Source: Allobranchiibius sp. CTAmp26 (GTDB lineage Bacteria > Actinomycetota > Actinomycetes > Actinomycetales > Dermatophilaceae). Taken from it: 47,833 bases of DNA. A program made the translations under genes and the position numbers. Below, one piece after another: positions 17,492-26,082 of the stretch. Positions within the stretch are counted from its first letter, which is position 1. Each line of letters begins with the position of its first letter. The notes beneath the pieces were generated by a model. The model saw only the letters and a program-made list of their open reading frames with translations. It was not told where the DNA came from and did not search any database. The stretch is taken from positions 1 through 47,833 of the forward strand of contig NZ_JAGEKR010000023.1 of the NCBI RefSeq assembly GCF_017565405.1. The letters are read 5' to 3'.

Positions 17492-17500
17492 TGTGGATAA
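17492..17500 (-). promoter_or_regulatory. Consensus DnaA box 2
   Basis: Second exact TTATCCACA on the minus strand, same orientation as the box at 17453, in an otherwise AT-richer stretch about 50 bases before the HNH gene promoter. Confidence 0.6.
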
Positions 17501-17548
17501 CCGGGCTCGAATCATCAACATTCACAATAACTTTCGTGTCATGAGCTC

Positions 17549-17577
17549 TTGTCAAGCGTATCGAACACACGTATGAT
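17549..17577 (+). promoter_or_regulatory. Sigma-70-type promoter of the DUF222-HNH gene
   Basis: TTGTCA (17549-17554) and TATGAT (17572-17577) are separated by exactly 17 bases and match five of six consensus bases each. The expected start of transcription is near 17584, with the GTG start at 17596. Confidence 0.65.
17561..17576. promoter_or_regulatory. SOS-box-like site between the -35 and -10
   Basis: The bases TCGAACACACGTATGA match the mycobacterial-type LexA consensus TCGAAC-N4-GTTCGA fully in the left half and at four of six positions in the right half. The site lies between the -35 and -10 and overlaps the -10, where a repressor would block transcription. 13E12-type genes in Mycobacterium are known to carry LexA sites. 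Confidence 0.45.
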
Positions 17578-17595
17578 TCAGAGTGGAGGGAAGAG

Positions 17596-19080
17596 GTGGA
17601 AGTAGCGATCGCGGGAGGGGTCATGGCGCAGTCGACGACCGACACGCGGGTGCCTGCGGCGCCCGGGGCGGGCACCCGGCTGGTGTCGCTGCTGAGGGAG
17701 TTCAGCGGCGCGTTAGATGAGTGGCCCGCTGCGTTGTACCAGTTGGATGAGACCGAGCTGGGCGAGGTCGTCGGGTCGATGCTGCAGATCGGAACACGGG
17801 GAGAAAACGTCGCTGCGTTGGCGACCGCGGACGCGCTGGGTCGGGGGACCGTGGCGAACTCGACCGCGACCGGGGCTCCGGCGTGGGTCGCCCAGCACGC
17901 GGCGGGTGTCGACCCGGTCGTGGTGCGGCGGGTCGGGGCGGTGGGTGTGGAGTGTGCCGACCCGAGCAACCAGGTCGTGGCGGAGGCGTTGGCTGCCGGG
18001 TCCGCGACCGTCCCGGTCGCGGCGGCCGCGTTGCGGCAGGTACCGCTGATCCTGCCGCAACTACCCTCCGCGGACCGGGACGACCTGCTCGGTCGCTACC
18101 TGTCGCTGTCCGACCACGGGCCACGGACGTTGCGGGAGCTCAGCACCCGGATCCTGGGGGAGTACGCCCCCGAACGCCTCGTACGGGACGAAGAACGTCA
18201 GCAGGAGTGCGAATCGGTGTACTGGGCCGACCTACCTTCCGGGTTGACCCGGTTCGTCGCCGAACTTTCCGCCGGGCACGCGGCGGTGGTGAAGCACGCT
18301 CTGCGCGCCCTGTCCGCACCCACACCGCAGCCCTGCCCGACCGGCACCGACCCCAGCCCGATCAGCGGCGACGCTCATGCTCCGCTCGAAACCGTTCCCG
18401 AGCGAGACCTGCGCACGCCTGCGAAGCGCCGCGCGGACGCCCTGGTGCGGCTGGTCGACACCGCAGCCGGGGTCCTGGACGGCACTGCACCGCGGCCGGT
18501 CGGGGAATTCGGTGGGACCGCGAAGCTCCTGGTCACCATGGACTACGCGACCTTGTACGAAGGTCTCCGCGACGCTGGCCGACTCGACCAATTCGGTTCA
18601 CAAGACACCGAATCCGCACCGACGTACCTGCCCGGGATCGGACACACCACCGACGGGGACTACCTCGACGCGGGCACTCTGCGCCGGCTGGCGTGCGACG
18701 CCGACCTGATCCCCGTCGTCCTCGGTGGGGAGTCCGAACCCCTCGACGTCGGCAGGGCCAAACGCCTCTTCACCGGCGGTTTGCGCACCGCGATCATCCA
18801 CCGAGATCAGCACTGCACCTTCCCCGGCTGCGACAGGCCACCGGACTGGTGCGACGCCCACCATGTGAGGCCCTGGTGGGCCGGCGGAGAGACAACCCTG
18901 ACCAACGCGGCGCTGCTGTGCGCACGCCACCACACCATCGTCCACCGCGACCTGCTCACCGCCACCGTCACCAACGCCGGGGTCACCTGGGACCTCATAC
19001 CCGGGCTCATGCCCTCCCGGCCCGCTTGCCTTGCTAACGCAGGGCAAGGTGATGACCCACAGGTGCTGTCTGGAAGCTGA
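17596..19080 (+). CDS. DUF222-HNH endonuclease-like protein (13E12 family)
   Basis: 494 residues from the GTG at 17596, which has GGAGGG five bases upstream; an ATG at 17623 after GGAGGGG is an equally good start giving 485 residues. The N-terminal and middle part is the helical DUF222 region. The C-terminal HNH nuclease fold reads IIHRDQHCTFPGCDRPPDWCDAHHV, with the CxxxxC-type zinc ligands and the catalytic HH, followed by NAALLCARHHTIVHR. Such genes occur in many diverse copies per actinobacterial genome and are often compared to mobile or repeat families; their true role is not known. The upstream DnaA boxes, promoter and SOS-like site suggest control by replication or DNA damage. Confidence 0.93.
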   Translation: MEVAIAGGVMAQSTTDTRVPAAPGAGTRLVSLLREFSGALDEWPAALYQLDETELGEVVGSMLQIGTRGENVAALATADALGRGTVANSTATGAPAWVAQHAAGVDPVVVRRVGAVGVECADPSNQVVAEALAAGSATVPVAAAALRQVPLILPQLPSADRDDLLGRYLSLSDHGPRTLRELSTRILGEYAPERLVRDEERQQECESVYWADLPSGLTRFVAELSAGHAAVVKHALRALSAPTPQPCPTGTDPSPISGDAHAPLETVPERDLRTPAKRRADALVRLVDTAAGVLDGTAPRPVGEFGGTAKLLVTMDYATLYEGLRDAGRLDQFGSQDTESAPTYLPGIGHTTDGDYLDAGTLRRLACDADLIPVVLGGESEPLDVGRAKRLFTGGLRTAIIHRDQHCTFPGCDRPPDWCDAHHVRPWWAGGETTLTNAALLCARHHTIVHRDLLTATVTNAGVTWDLIPGLMPSRPACLANAGQGDDPQVLSGS

Positions 19081-19093
19081 CCACCGCGGCGGC

Positions 19094-19099
19094 GATACT
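19094..19099 (+). promoter_or_regulatory. Possible -10 element for leaderless transcription
   Basis: GATACT ends six bases before the GTG at 19106, the spacing expected if transcription began at the start codon. No ribosome site precedes that GTG, which fits leaderless translation, common in actinobacteria. No clear -35 was found. Confidence 0.35.
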
Positions 19100-19105
19100 T
19101 CGGTC

Positions 19106-19702
19106 GTGACTGCTGTTGATGCCTCCGGTCGGGGGGCGCTCCTTCGTCGAGGCTTCTGGCTGGAGTACGTGACGCTGGCGTGGAATGTCGTGGGGACTGT
19201 CGTACTCGCGGTTGTCGCGATCGCTGCCGGTTCGGTGGCTCTCGCGGGCTTCGGGCTGGACTCGGTGATTGAGATCGGCGCGTCGACCGTCGTGATCTGG
19301 GAACTGGCCGGCAGCGGTGAAACGCGTCAGCGTCTCGCGATGCGTCTCATCGGCGGTGCCTTCGGTGCTCTCGCGGTCTATCTCCTGGTGCAGTCCACGT
19401 GGGTGCTGGTCATCGGGTATCACCCGCATCACTCGCCACTGGGCATCATCTGGACGGGAGTGACCGCGGTTGTCATGTTCGTTCTCGCGGCGGGCAAGAC
19501 CCGCACGGGCGCGGCTCTGGGCAACCCTGTGCTGAGGACCGAGGGCCGAGTCACATTCGTCGACGGGCTGCTTGCGACCGCTGTGCTTCTCGGGTTGCTG
19601 CTGAATCTCCTGGTGGGGTTCTGGTGGGCAGATCCGGTCGCCGGGTACGTCCTGGTCTACTACGCGCTCAAAGAAGTCCGCGAGATCTTCACTGGTGCCT
19701 AA
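19106..19702 (+). CDS. Small cation-transporter-like integral membrane protein
   Basis: 198 residues from the GTG at 19106. About five hydrophobic helices are seen. The segment LAGFGLDSVIEIGASTVVIWEL, the later RVTFVDGLLATAVLLGLLLN and FWWADPVAGYVLVYYALKEVREI follow the cation diffusion facilitator pattern, with Asp in helix 2 and helix 5 where metal ligands occur. The usual cytoplasmic C-terminal domain is missing and the protein is about 100 residues shorter than full CDF transporters. Similar short proteins are annotated as cation transporters without experimental support. It lies only 25 bases after the HNH gene but seems to have its own leaderless start. Confidence 0.75.
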   Translation: MTAVDASGRGALLRRGFWLEYVTLAWNVVGTVVLAVVAIAAGSVALAGFGLDSVIEIGASTVVIWELAGSGETRQRLAMRLIGGAFGALAVYLLVQSTWVLVIGYHPHHSPLGIIWTGVTAVVMFVLAAGKTRTGAALGNPVLRTEGRVTFVDGLLATAVLLGLLLNLLVGFWWADPVAGYVLVYYALKEVREIFTGA

Positions 19703-19747
19703 CTCAGGCCCCAATACAGTCAGCGCGCGAAGCCTCACGACCGGTTG

Positions 19748-19767
19748 CGCCCCACGTACCCGGGGCG
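19748..19767. terminator. Weak hairpin between convergent genes
   Basis: CGCCCC (19748-19753) pairs with GGGGCG (19762-19767) over an eight-base loop, in the 110-bp convergent gap between the cation-transporter-like and serine hydrolase genes. Six base pairs only, no T-tract. Confidence 0.35.
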
Positions 19768-19812
19768 ACGCGAAGTAGTCGACCACGCCGCCCCCGACTG
19801 GAGGAGCGAAGG

Positions 19813-21138
19813 TCACCGCACGTCGCAGATCGCCTGCTGCACAGCTGCGTTCACGTGGACCAGCCCCTCGATCTTGGTCGGCAGCGCGGTCGTCGCGACC
19901 ACCACGCTGCGCCCGTCCCGGGTAGTCAGGTTGCGCGTCTCGAAGCCGGTGATGTCGCCCCCGTGGCCCCACGCCTGCACCCCGCAGGACAGCGTGCGCT
20001 CGGCGAAACCCAGGCCGTAGGACCACCCCTTCTCCGGTTCGAACCCGGGCGCTGCGACGGTGCTCAGCAGCTCCCGCTGCTGGGCCGGCGCCAGCAGGCG
20101 GCCGTCGAGGAGGGCCCGGTTGAACGTCGACAGATCACTCGGTGTGGAGACCAGCTGCCCCGCGGCCCACCCGAGGGAGGGGTCCAGCACGGTCACGTTG
20201 ACCGGGTCGGCTCCGGGCTTGGCGCTGAAGTAGGCCTGCGCGTGCCGTCCGCGGATCGTCTGCACCCCCGTGTTCGGCCAGTAGGTGTGGCGCAGCCCGA
20301 GGCGGTCGATGACCCGCTGGGTGATCACCTCTCCGATCGGGCGGCCGGTCACCCGCTGCACGATCAGACCAGCCAGCAGGTAGTTCGTGTTGCTGTAGGC
20401 CCAGCTGGCCCCCGGCTTGAACTCCGCGGGGGCGGTGAGGGCCGCGTCCAACTGCTGTCGCGGTTCGAAGTAGGTGTGCTGCACCGCGAGCAGGCCCTTG
20501 GAGGCCACGAGGGTGTCGTAGTCGGGCAGACCCGAGGTCTGCTGCAGCAGATTGCGCACCGTGATGCGGCGGCCGTCGATGCCCTTCCCGCGTACGAGGC
20601 CTGGGAGGTAGGTCTCGATGGGCTTGTCCAGGCCGATCCGCCCCTCGCCGACCAGCTGCAGGACGGCCGTCGCCGTGAAGGTCTTGGTGTTGGACGCGAT
20701 GCGCACTTCACCGTCTGCGGGCACGGGCGTCCGAGTAGCGAGGTTCCCCACGCCTGCGGTGTAGCTGCGCACCTTCCCGTCGGACTGCCGCACGAACGCC
20801 TCGACGCCCGGGATCCCGTCCTGGGTGACCAACACGTTCAGTGAGCGCTGGAACGCGGCGTCCCTCGGAGCCGTGTTCCTGACGCCTCCTACTCCGTGAT
20901 GGTCCGCCGTCAACCGGTCCAGGCTCGCGCTGGTCCGGTCCAGCTGATGGTTTACGGCATCAGCCCGCTCGTACGACGCTCGCGCTGCCGGCGTGCTGGA
21001 CACCGCCCAGCCTCCGACCAGCGCGATCGCGGTGATCCCCGCGACACCTGCCCTCCGGCTGCGCATCCAGCGCGGCGTACGTCGCGGGTGCTCCTCGGTG
21101 GGGTCGGTCTGGGTCGATGGTGTGTGATCGCCGGTCAT
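19813..21138 (-). CDS. Secreted serine hydrolase, D-Ala-D-Ala carboxypeptidase/beta-lactamase class C type
   Basis: 441 residues. The ATG at 21138 has AAGGAG upstream; an earlier in-frame ATG lacks one. After a basic stretch (RSRRAG) a hydrophobic signal segment ends near TPAARAS. The catalytic domain shows the SxxK motif in RIASNTKTFTATAVL, the YxN motif in WAYSNTNYLL, and the third-box HGG in AWGHGGDITGF. This set is characteristic of the Streptomyces R61 DD-peptidase and class C beta-lactamase group, acting on cell wall peptides or other esters and amides outside the cell. Length fits an R61-like enzyme with an N-terminal extension. It is divergent from the frameshifted kinase. Confidence 0.92.
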   Translation of the reverse strand: MTGDHTPSTQTDPTEEHPRRTPRWMRSRRAGVAGITAIALVGGWAVSSTPAARASYERADAVNHQLDRTSASLDRLTADHHGVGGVRNTAPRDAAFQRSLNVLVTQDGIPGVEAFVRQSDGKVRSYTAGVGNLATRTPVPADGEVRIASNTKTFTATAVLQLVGEGRIGLDKPIETYLPGLVRGKGIDGRRITVRNLLQQTSGLPDYDTLVASKGLLAVQHTYFEPRQQLDAALTAPAEFKPGASWAYSNTNYLLAGLIVQRVTGRPIGEVITQRVIDRLGLRHTYWPNTGVQTIRGRHAQAYFSAKPGADPVNVTVLDPSLGWAAGQLVSTPSDLSTFNRALLDGRLLAPAQQRELLSTVAAPGFEPEKGWSYGLGFAERTLSCGVQAWGHGGDITGFETRNLTTRDGRSVVVATTALPTKIEGLVHVNAAVQQAICDVR

Positions 21139-21317
21139 GGTCGCTCCTTCATCGAATGTGCGGATGACCACTACGTTTCCGAGGATCGTGGTGCCAGGCG
21201 ATCCCGCCTGCGGGCCGGTCGATGGTGCAGCAGGCTGTACTGCCTCGGAGGCAGCCGGGCTGGAACGATGAAGCTTCGCGGCGCGCGGCCGCGAATGACC
21301 GCGAGGGGATTGAGTCG

Positions 21318-22606
21318 GTGGACGCGACGACAGGTCTCGCCGGCACGCCCGGCACCGATACCCCGGGCGCCGGTCCGAAGACGCGGCCCCACTTCGTCCG
21401 GCCGGCGGTGGTCTCCTTCAAGCAGCTCTTCGGAGGTCTGTGCACGGGGACACTCGCCATGCTGCTGCTCGCAGCCCTCGTCGCGAGCTGGATCCTTTGC
21501 GTGGTGGGGATCGGCTTTCTGGTGCTGCCGGTCTGCCTGCGCGCCGTGCGGCCACTCGCGGATCGCGAGCGGCTGCGGCTGACCCGCTGGGGTGACCCGA
21601 TCGTGTCGCCGGCCGCGCCGGTACCGGCTCCACGTGATCACCTGGTGGACCCCACAGCCCGGCGCGAGCTGGCCTGGTCGGCATTGCACGGCACGGTCGA
21701 TGTGGCACTCGGGATCATCGGGCTGGCTCTGCCTATCGCCGCGCTCGGAGCACTGACCTTCCCGCTCTGGCTGGATCTGGCTGTGGGACAGCCGATCCCG
21801 GCATGGGCCGACGGTGTGAGCTGGGTGTTGGACGACCGATCGCACGCTCTGGTGGTGACCGCACTGGGATGCGTACTGGTCGTAGCGATCCTGCTCGTCG
21901 CACCCGCCCTCGCCTGGCTGCAGGCTGTCGCCGGAAGGCTCCTGCTTGCGCCGCCGGACCAGGGAGACATGTCGATCCGGATCGCCGAGCTCACCGCGAC
22001 CCGCGCCGCGGCGCTGGATGCGCACGCCGTCGAGCTACGTCGCATCGAGCGTGCGCTGCACGACGGCACACAGAACCGGCTGGTCGCCGTGAACGTGTTA
22101 CTCGGCGGGGTCCGGCAGGCGGTCCTGCGCGTTCCGGCGACCGCCCTGGAGACGATCGAGCGGGCACAGACCGCGACCGAGGCGGCGTTAGCGGAGCTGA
22201 GGTCGGTCGCTCGCACGATCCTGCCGCCAGTGCTCACCGATCGAGGCCTGCGGGGGCGCTCGACGGACTGGCCGCTGCCAGCCCGATCCCGTGTCGTCTG
22301 CAGATCGATCTGCGGACGCGGTGTGCCGCGGCGACCGAGGCGACGGCCTACTTCGCGGTCGCCGAGGCGCTGACGAACGCCGCGCGGCACAGCGGCGCGA
22401 CGCAGATCGTGGTAGCGGTGCGAAGTGGTATCGAACATCTCAGTGTCACCGTCGAAGACGATGGCAGGGGTGGCGCGGAGGGCGGGAGCGGATCCGGGCT
22501 CACCGGCATCCGGCGCCGCGCCCAGGCGCTGGACGGCACCATGCGCATCTCGAGTCCCCCCGGCGGACCGACTCGACTTGAGGTGGATCTGCCGTGCGGA
22601 TCGTGA
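21318..22606 (+). pseudogene. Sensor histidine kinase broken by a one-base frameshift
   Basis: The gene starts near the GTG at 21318 (an ATG at 21222 lacks a ribosome site). The first part has a PF13796-like membrane sensor (about four helices), then the kinase box LRRIERALHDGTQNRLVAV with its His near base 22060. At LTDRGLRG the frame is lost: the run of five G at 22252-22256 would need one more G to continue as ALDGLAAASP, and the original frame stops at 22373. The second part, in the shifted frame to 22606, holds an intact ATPase domain with AEALTNAARHS and VEDDGRGG. Both halves are otherwise well preserved, so this is a recent mutation, a sequencing error in a homopolymer, or a -1 frameshift site. 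It overlaps the regulator gene by 13 bases. Confidence 0.88.
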
Positions 22607-23280
22607 TCGCCGAGGACGACTCGCTCCTGCGGGAGGGTCTGGCGGCCTTACTTCGCGCCGAATCGCTGGACGTCGTGGCGACGGCCCAGGACGTCCCGTC
22701 GTTGCTCGAAGCTGTGGCGGCGCACCACCCGGACGTGGCCCTGGTCGACGTACGGATGCCGCCCACCCACACCGACGAGGGCATCGTCGCCGCCGTCGAG
22801 GCTCGACGGCGGCAGCCCGGGCTCGGTGTCCTGGTGCTGTCGGCCTACGTGGAGCAGGCCTTGGCCACCGATCTGATGATCGCGGGTGCGGCCGGCCTCG
22901 GCTACCTGCTCAAGGAACGTGTGGGCCGGGTGGAGAGCTTCCTCGACGCTTTGCACCGGGTCGCGGACGGGGGCACAGCCATCGATCCCGAGGTGGTGGC
23001 TCAGCTGCTCACGACGACGCGACCGGACGCCGGTCTGGACCGGCTGACCCCGCGCGAGACGGAGGTGTTGGCGCTCATGGCCGAAGGCCTGGGAAACAGC
23101 GCCATCGCGGATCGCCTCGTCGTGACCGAGGGCGCCGTGCACAAGCACATCCGCAGCATCTTCGCGAAACTGGACCTGGCGCCCACCGAGCAGACCGATC
23201 GCCGAGTCGCGGCCGTGCTGCGGCACCTCGACCACGCGCGCCGGTCCGGCGGATGGGGGGAGCGGGACACCGCTCGATGA
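22594..23280 (+). CDS. NarL/LuxR-family response regulator
   Basis: 228 residues from the GTG at 22594, overlapping the end of the kinase gene by 13 bases, which shows coupling to the shifted frame of the kinase rather than to its truncated one. The receiver domain has AEDDS, the phosphoacceptor Asp in LVDVRMPPTHTDEGI and Lys in LLKERVG. The LuxR HTH reads LTPRETEVLALMAEGLGNSAIADRLVVTEGAVHKHIRSIFAKLDL. It should act with the adjacent kinase if that protein is made. The RMPPxHxDEGI motif is shared with the regulator at 4745, so the two systems are related. Confidence 0.94.
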   Translation: MRIVIAEDDSLLREGLAALLRAESLDVVATAQDVPSLLEAVAAHHPDVALVDVRMPPTHTDEGIVAAVEARRRQPGLGVLVLSAYVEQALATDLMIAGAAGLGYLLKERVGRVESFLDALHRVADGGTAIDPEVVAQLLTTTRPDAGLDRLTPRETEVLALMAEGLGNSAIADRLVVTEGAVHKHIRSIFAKLDLAPTEQTDRRVAAVLRHLDHARRSGGWGERDTAR

Positions 23281-23322
23281 CCGCGGGGGAATCACGCTGA
23301 GGCGCTCGGGGTATGAAGAGGC

Positions 23323-24228
23323 ATGCGTATCTTCTTCACCGGTGGCAGCGGCAAGGCCGGCAAGCACGTCGCGCCGTACCTCGCCGAGCAGGGCCACCAG
23401 GTCACCAACGCCGATCTCGCCCCCCTGGATCATCCGGGAGTGACGGACCTCCGGGTCGACCTCACGGACGCGGGGGAGACCTACTCGGCTCTCGCGGGAA
23501 TGCCGGCCATGGAGGACCTGGACCTGCCCGCGAAACCGAGCTACGACGCCGTCGTGCACTTCGCGGCGATCCCACGGATCCTGCTGCGGCCGGACGCTGC
23601 GACCTACGCGACGAACGTGCTGAGCACTTACAACGTGCTGGAGGCGGCGACCCGGCTCGGCGTGCGCAAGATCATCTTCGCGTCGTCCGAGACGACGTAC
23701 GGGATCTGCTTCGCACAGGGCGAGCGGCGCCCGCTCTACGTGCCCGTCGACGAGGAGCACCCGACGGTGCCCGAGGATTCCTACGCCATGTCGAAGGTCG
23801 CCAGCGAAGTGACGGCCCGCTCGTTCCACGCCCGCACCGGGGCGGACATCTACGGACTGCGGATCAACAACGTCATCGAGCCCTACGAGTACGCCGAGCT
23901 GTTCCCGCCGTTCCTCACCGACCCCTCGCTGCGGCGCCGGAACGTCTTCGCCTACATCGACACCCGCGATCTGGGGCAGATGGTGCAACGCTGTCTGGAG
24001 ACCGATGGGTTGGGCTACGAGGTCTTTAACGTCGCCAATGCCGATATGTCGGTCGCCGCGACGACCCAGGAGGTCCGGGACCGCTTCTACGACGGGGTGC
24101 CGGTGCGGCGGGAGATGGGCCGCGACGAGACGTTCTATGCCATCGACAAGGCACGGGAGCTGTTGGGCTTCGACCCGCAGCACTCCTGGCGCGACGTGCT
24201 GACGGACCCGGGCGCGGCACGCGACTGA
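23323..24228 (+). CDS. NAD-dependent epimerase/dehydratase (extended SDR)
   Basis: 301 residues; ATG at 23323 preceded by GAAGAGG. The nucleotide loop FTGGSGKAGKHVAPYL (5-20), VVHFAAIPRIL, and the catalytic YAMSK (near residue 153) with ASSETTYG three strands before it mark an extended SDR like UDP-glucose 4-epimerase relatives. The phrase YIDTRDLGQMVQRCLE and VFNVAN are also family features. It probably acts on a nucleotide sugar or related hydroxy acid; the substrate cannot be stated. It lies 42 bases after the response regulator and could be co-transcribed, and it ends at a strong bidirectional hairpin. Confidence 0.9.
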   Translation: MRIFFTGGSGKAGKHVAPYLAEQGHQVTNADLAPLDHPGVTDLRVDLTDAGETYSALAGMPAMEDLDLPAKPSYDAVVHFAAIPRILLRPDAATYATNVLSTYNVLEAATRLGVRKIIFASSETTYGICFAQGERRPLYVPVDEEHPTVPEDSYAMSKVASEVTARSFHARTGADIYGLRINNVIEPYEYAELFPPFLTDPSLRRRNVFAYIDTRDLGQMVQRCLETDGLGYEVFNVANADMSVAATTQEVRDRFYDGVPVRREMGRDETFYAIDKARELLGFDPQHSWRDVLTDPGAARD

Positions 24229-24282
24229 CGAGAGGACCCGCCGCGGACCCGTGGTTCATCAGCCTGTTCGCCGCGATCACCC

Positions 24283-24324
24283 CGGCTTCCCGCCGGGCAC
24301 TGCGGCGCCCGGTGGGAAGAGCCG
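24283..24324. terminator. Bidirectional terminator hairpin between convergent genes
   Basis: Thirteen contiguous pairs (24286-24298 with 24307-24319, one G-T) close an eight-base loop, extended by three more pairs after a two-base bulge. It lies in the 102-bp gap between the epimerase gene and the convergent secreted-protein gene. Confidence 0.75.
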
Positions 24325-24330
24325 TCGAGG

Positions 24331-26082
24331 TCAGGGCAGGCGCAATTGGAAGATGGCGTTCCCCCAGTTGGCGTTCCCGTCACCGGTATTTGGGATGTAC
24401 TGGGTGGCCAGCCAGACCCGGTTGGTCCCCGGGATGATCTCGCCGTTGGAGTAGTCGCCCCATCGGCCGACCCCGCCGAACTTCGCGGTGCCGGTGAGCC
24501 CGTTGTCGGGTCCGGTGCCCGCAGCAGCGATCTGGATGGGGCCGAAGTCGCGGCCGGCGCGCGCCGTCGCGTAGGCCGCGGACGGGTAGGTGCCCGGTCC
24601 ACCCAGCCCGAAGACCAGTGCCATGGCGCCGTTCGACGTCATGTTCACGTGGGGATAGAGCAGGTACTCACCGCTCGTGGACACGTACCCCTGGCGGGTC
24701 ACGCGGGTGCTGCTCCCGAGGGTCGCGCCGTTCACTGTCGGCTTGATGACGAACCAGGCGACACCCGATCGTGCCGTCGTGTCGCCGGCGACGGTGATAC
24801 CGGTGTTGAGCGCTCCGACGAGTCGACCGTTGATGTACTGGGTCTCCTGCATGGCATCGAAGTCGGTCGCCAGGACGCCGGTGGTGGGAAGGCCCGCGCC
24901 GCAGGCGCTCCCGTTGCAGAACCCGGGAGGTGTCTGCGCGTTCGGCGGCAAGCCGTACGCCTCCGATTCGATGATCCGCACGGTCAGGGACGGCGTCCCG
25001 TGTCCTGTGGTGACCGAGGATTCGTTGGTGACCGCCCAGACGGCCAACCGGTTGTCGAAGGTGCTGTTGGGGTCGAGCGAGCTGAGCAGGAATTCGGCCG
25101 GTGCGTTCGCGACCGTGTTGGCGGGCTGGACGTGGTACCCGAGAGTCCCGCCGGCTGCCAGGTTCTGGAAGGTGGCGGTGTTGACCGTGGCGCGGCCGGC
25201 GACCAGCTGCGACTTGGACAGCACGTACAGCTGCGCTCCGTTGAATCCCTGCTCGTTGGAGGTGAACTCATTGGTGGACAGGTAGACGTTCGACCGGCTG
25301 ACGCCCAGGATCGGGTAATCCGCAAGACAGGGGCATCCCGCGTGGTTGAGGTTGCTCGTGGGGATCCGGTAGATGTGCCAGGCACCGGCCGGATTGGCGG
25401 TGCGGCTGACGGCGAGGTCGACGTGCGACTCGGTGACGGCGGAGCCGTCGCTGGTGAGTCCGTACTCCACCATCGTGGCGAACCAGGTGCGGCTCGTCGG
25501 GTCGTAGTAGACCCGGGGGTCACTCGTGTTGGCCTTGGCGGACTCGGCGAAGAACGTGTTTAGGAAGAACGGTGCGGTCACAGCGCTTCCGTCGGTGCGG
25601 TAGATCGCACCGGCCAGATTCACGAAGTTGACCACGTAGCCGTTGCCGGCGCCCAGGCCCTCGTCCGGCGGCTCGACGTCGTACCCCGCGACCGCCTTGC
25701 TCTGGATCGCGTCGACACCGTCGAACTCGACGGACGGCGGGAGAGCGCCCTGAAGGAGTTGACGGGCATGCCCCGTGGCGTGCGGCGCGGAGAGGCGCCG
25801 CGTGGCCGATGCCGATGTGGTCCGACGGTGCGGACGCAGCAGTGGCGCGATGCGCACCTTGGCGCCCTGACTCGCCGCCGCGGAACGAGCTTGGTGTGGA
25901 GTCGTCGTCGCGACCAGCCGCACCTGACCGCGTACGGCGGTGTGCGCCGCGATGGACGGTCGAGCCGCCGGTGCGGCAGTGGCGCCACCCCAGACACCAC
26001 CGGAGGCGACCAACAACAGGACGCACGAGACGAGAACGGTCAGCCGCCAGGCATGGCGTGGCGACGTCGTGAGATCGATCAT
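24331..26082 (-). CDS. Secreted beta-propeller-like protein of unknown function
   Basis: 583 residues from the ATG at 26082, with GGGGAAG upstream. The N-terminus (about 1-37) is a Sec signal peptide with a long hydrophobic core and a cut near GATA-AP. A disordered Ala/Arg-rich link (about 40-110) follows. The rest looks like a propeller of beta blades: SDPRVYYDPTSRTWFATMVEYG, DYPILGVSRSNVYLSTNEF, NRLAVWAVTNES, RWGDYSNGEIIPGTNRVWLATQYI are blade-like and resemble BNR/sialidase-type repeats without the Asp-box in clear form. Cys occurs as CPC and in CNGSAC, possible disulfides. It is probably exported and either cell-wall associated or free; no enzyme activity can be assigned. Confidence 0.8.
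   Translation of the reverse strand: MIDLTTSPRHAWRLTVLVSCVLLLVASGGVWGGATAAPAARPSIAAHTAVRGQVRLVATTTPHQARSAAASQGAKVRIAPLLRPHRRTTSASATRRLSAPHATGHARQLLQGALPPSVEFDGVDAIQSKAVAGYDVEPPDEGLGAGNGYVVNFVNLAGAIYRTDGSAVTAPFFLNTFFAESAKANTSDPRVYYDPTSRTWFATMVEYGLTSDGSAVTESHVDLAVSRTANPAGAWHIYRIPTSNLNHAGCPCLADYPILGVSRSNVYLSTNEFTSNEQGFNGAQLYVLSKSQLVAGRATVNTATFQNLAAGGTLGYHVQPANTVANAPAEFLLSSLDPNSTFDNRLAVWAVTNESSVTTGHGTPSLTVRIIESEAYGLPPNAQTPPGFCNGSACGAGLPTTGVLATDFDAMQETQYINGRLVGALNTGITVAGDTTARSGVAWFVIKPTVNGATLGSSTRVTRQGYVSTSGEYLLYPHVNMTSNGAMALVFGLGGPGTYPSAAYATARAGRDFGPIQIAAAGTGPDNGLTGTAKFGGVGRWGDYSNGEIIPGTNRVWLATQYIPNTGDGNANWGNAIFQLRLP

Noticed and set aside
17453-17500. Two DnaA boxes as a chromosomal origin.
   Set aside because: Only two boxes, no AT-rich unwinding region and no dnaA, dnaN or gyrase genes nearby.
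17596-19080. The HNH gene as part of a restriction system, homing endonuclease or Cas protein.
   Set aside because: The DUF222 region and HNH arrangement fit the 13E12 family. No methyltransferase, intron, RuvC domain or CRISPR repeats are nearby.
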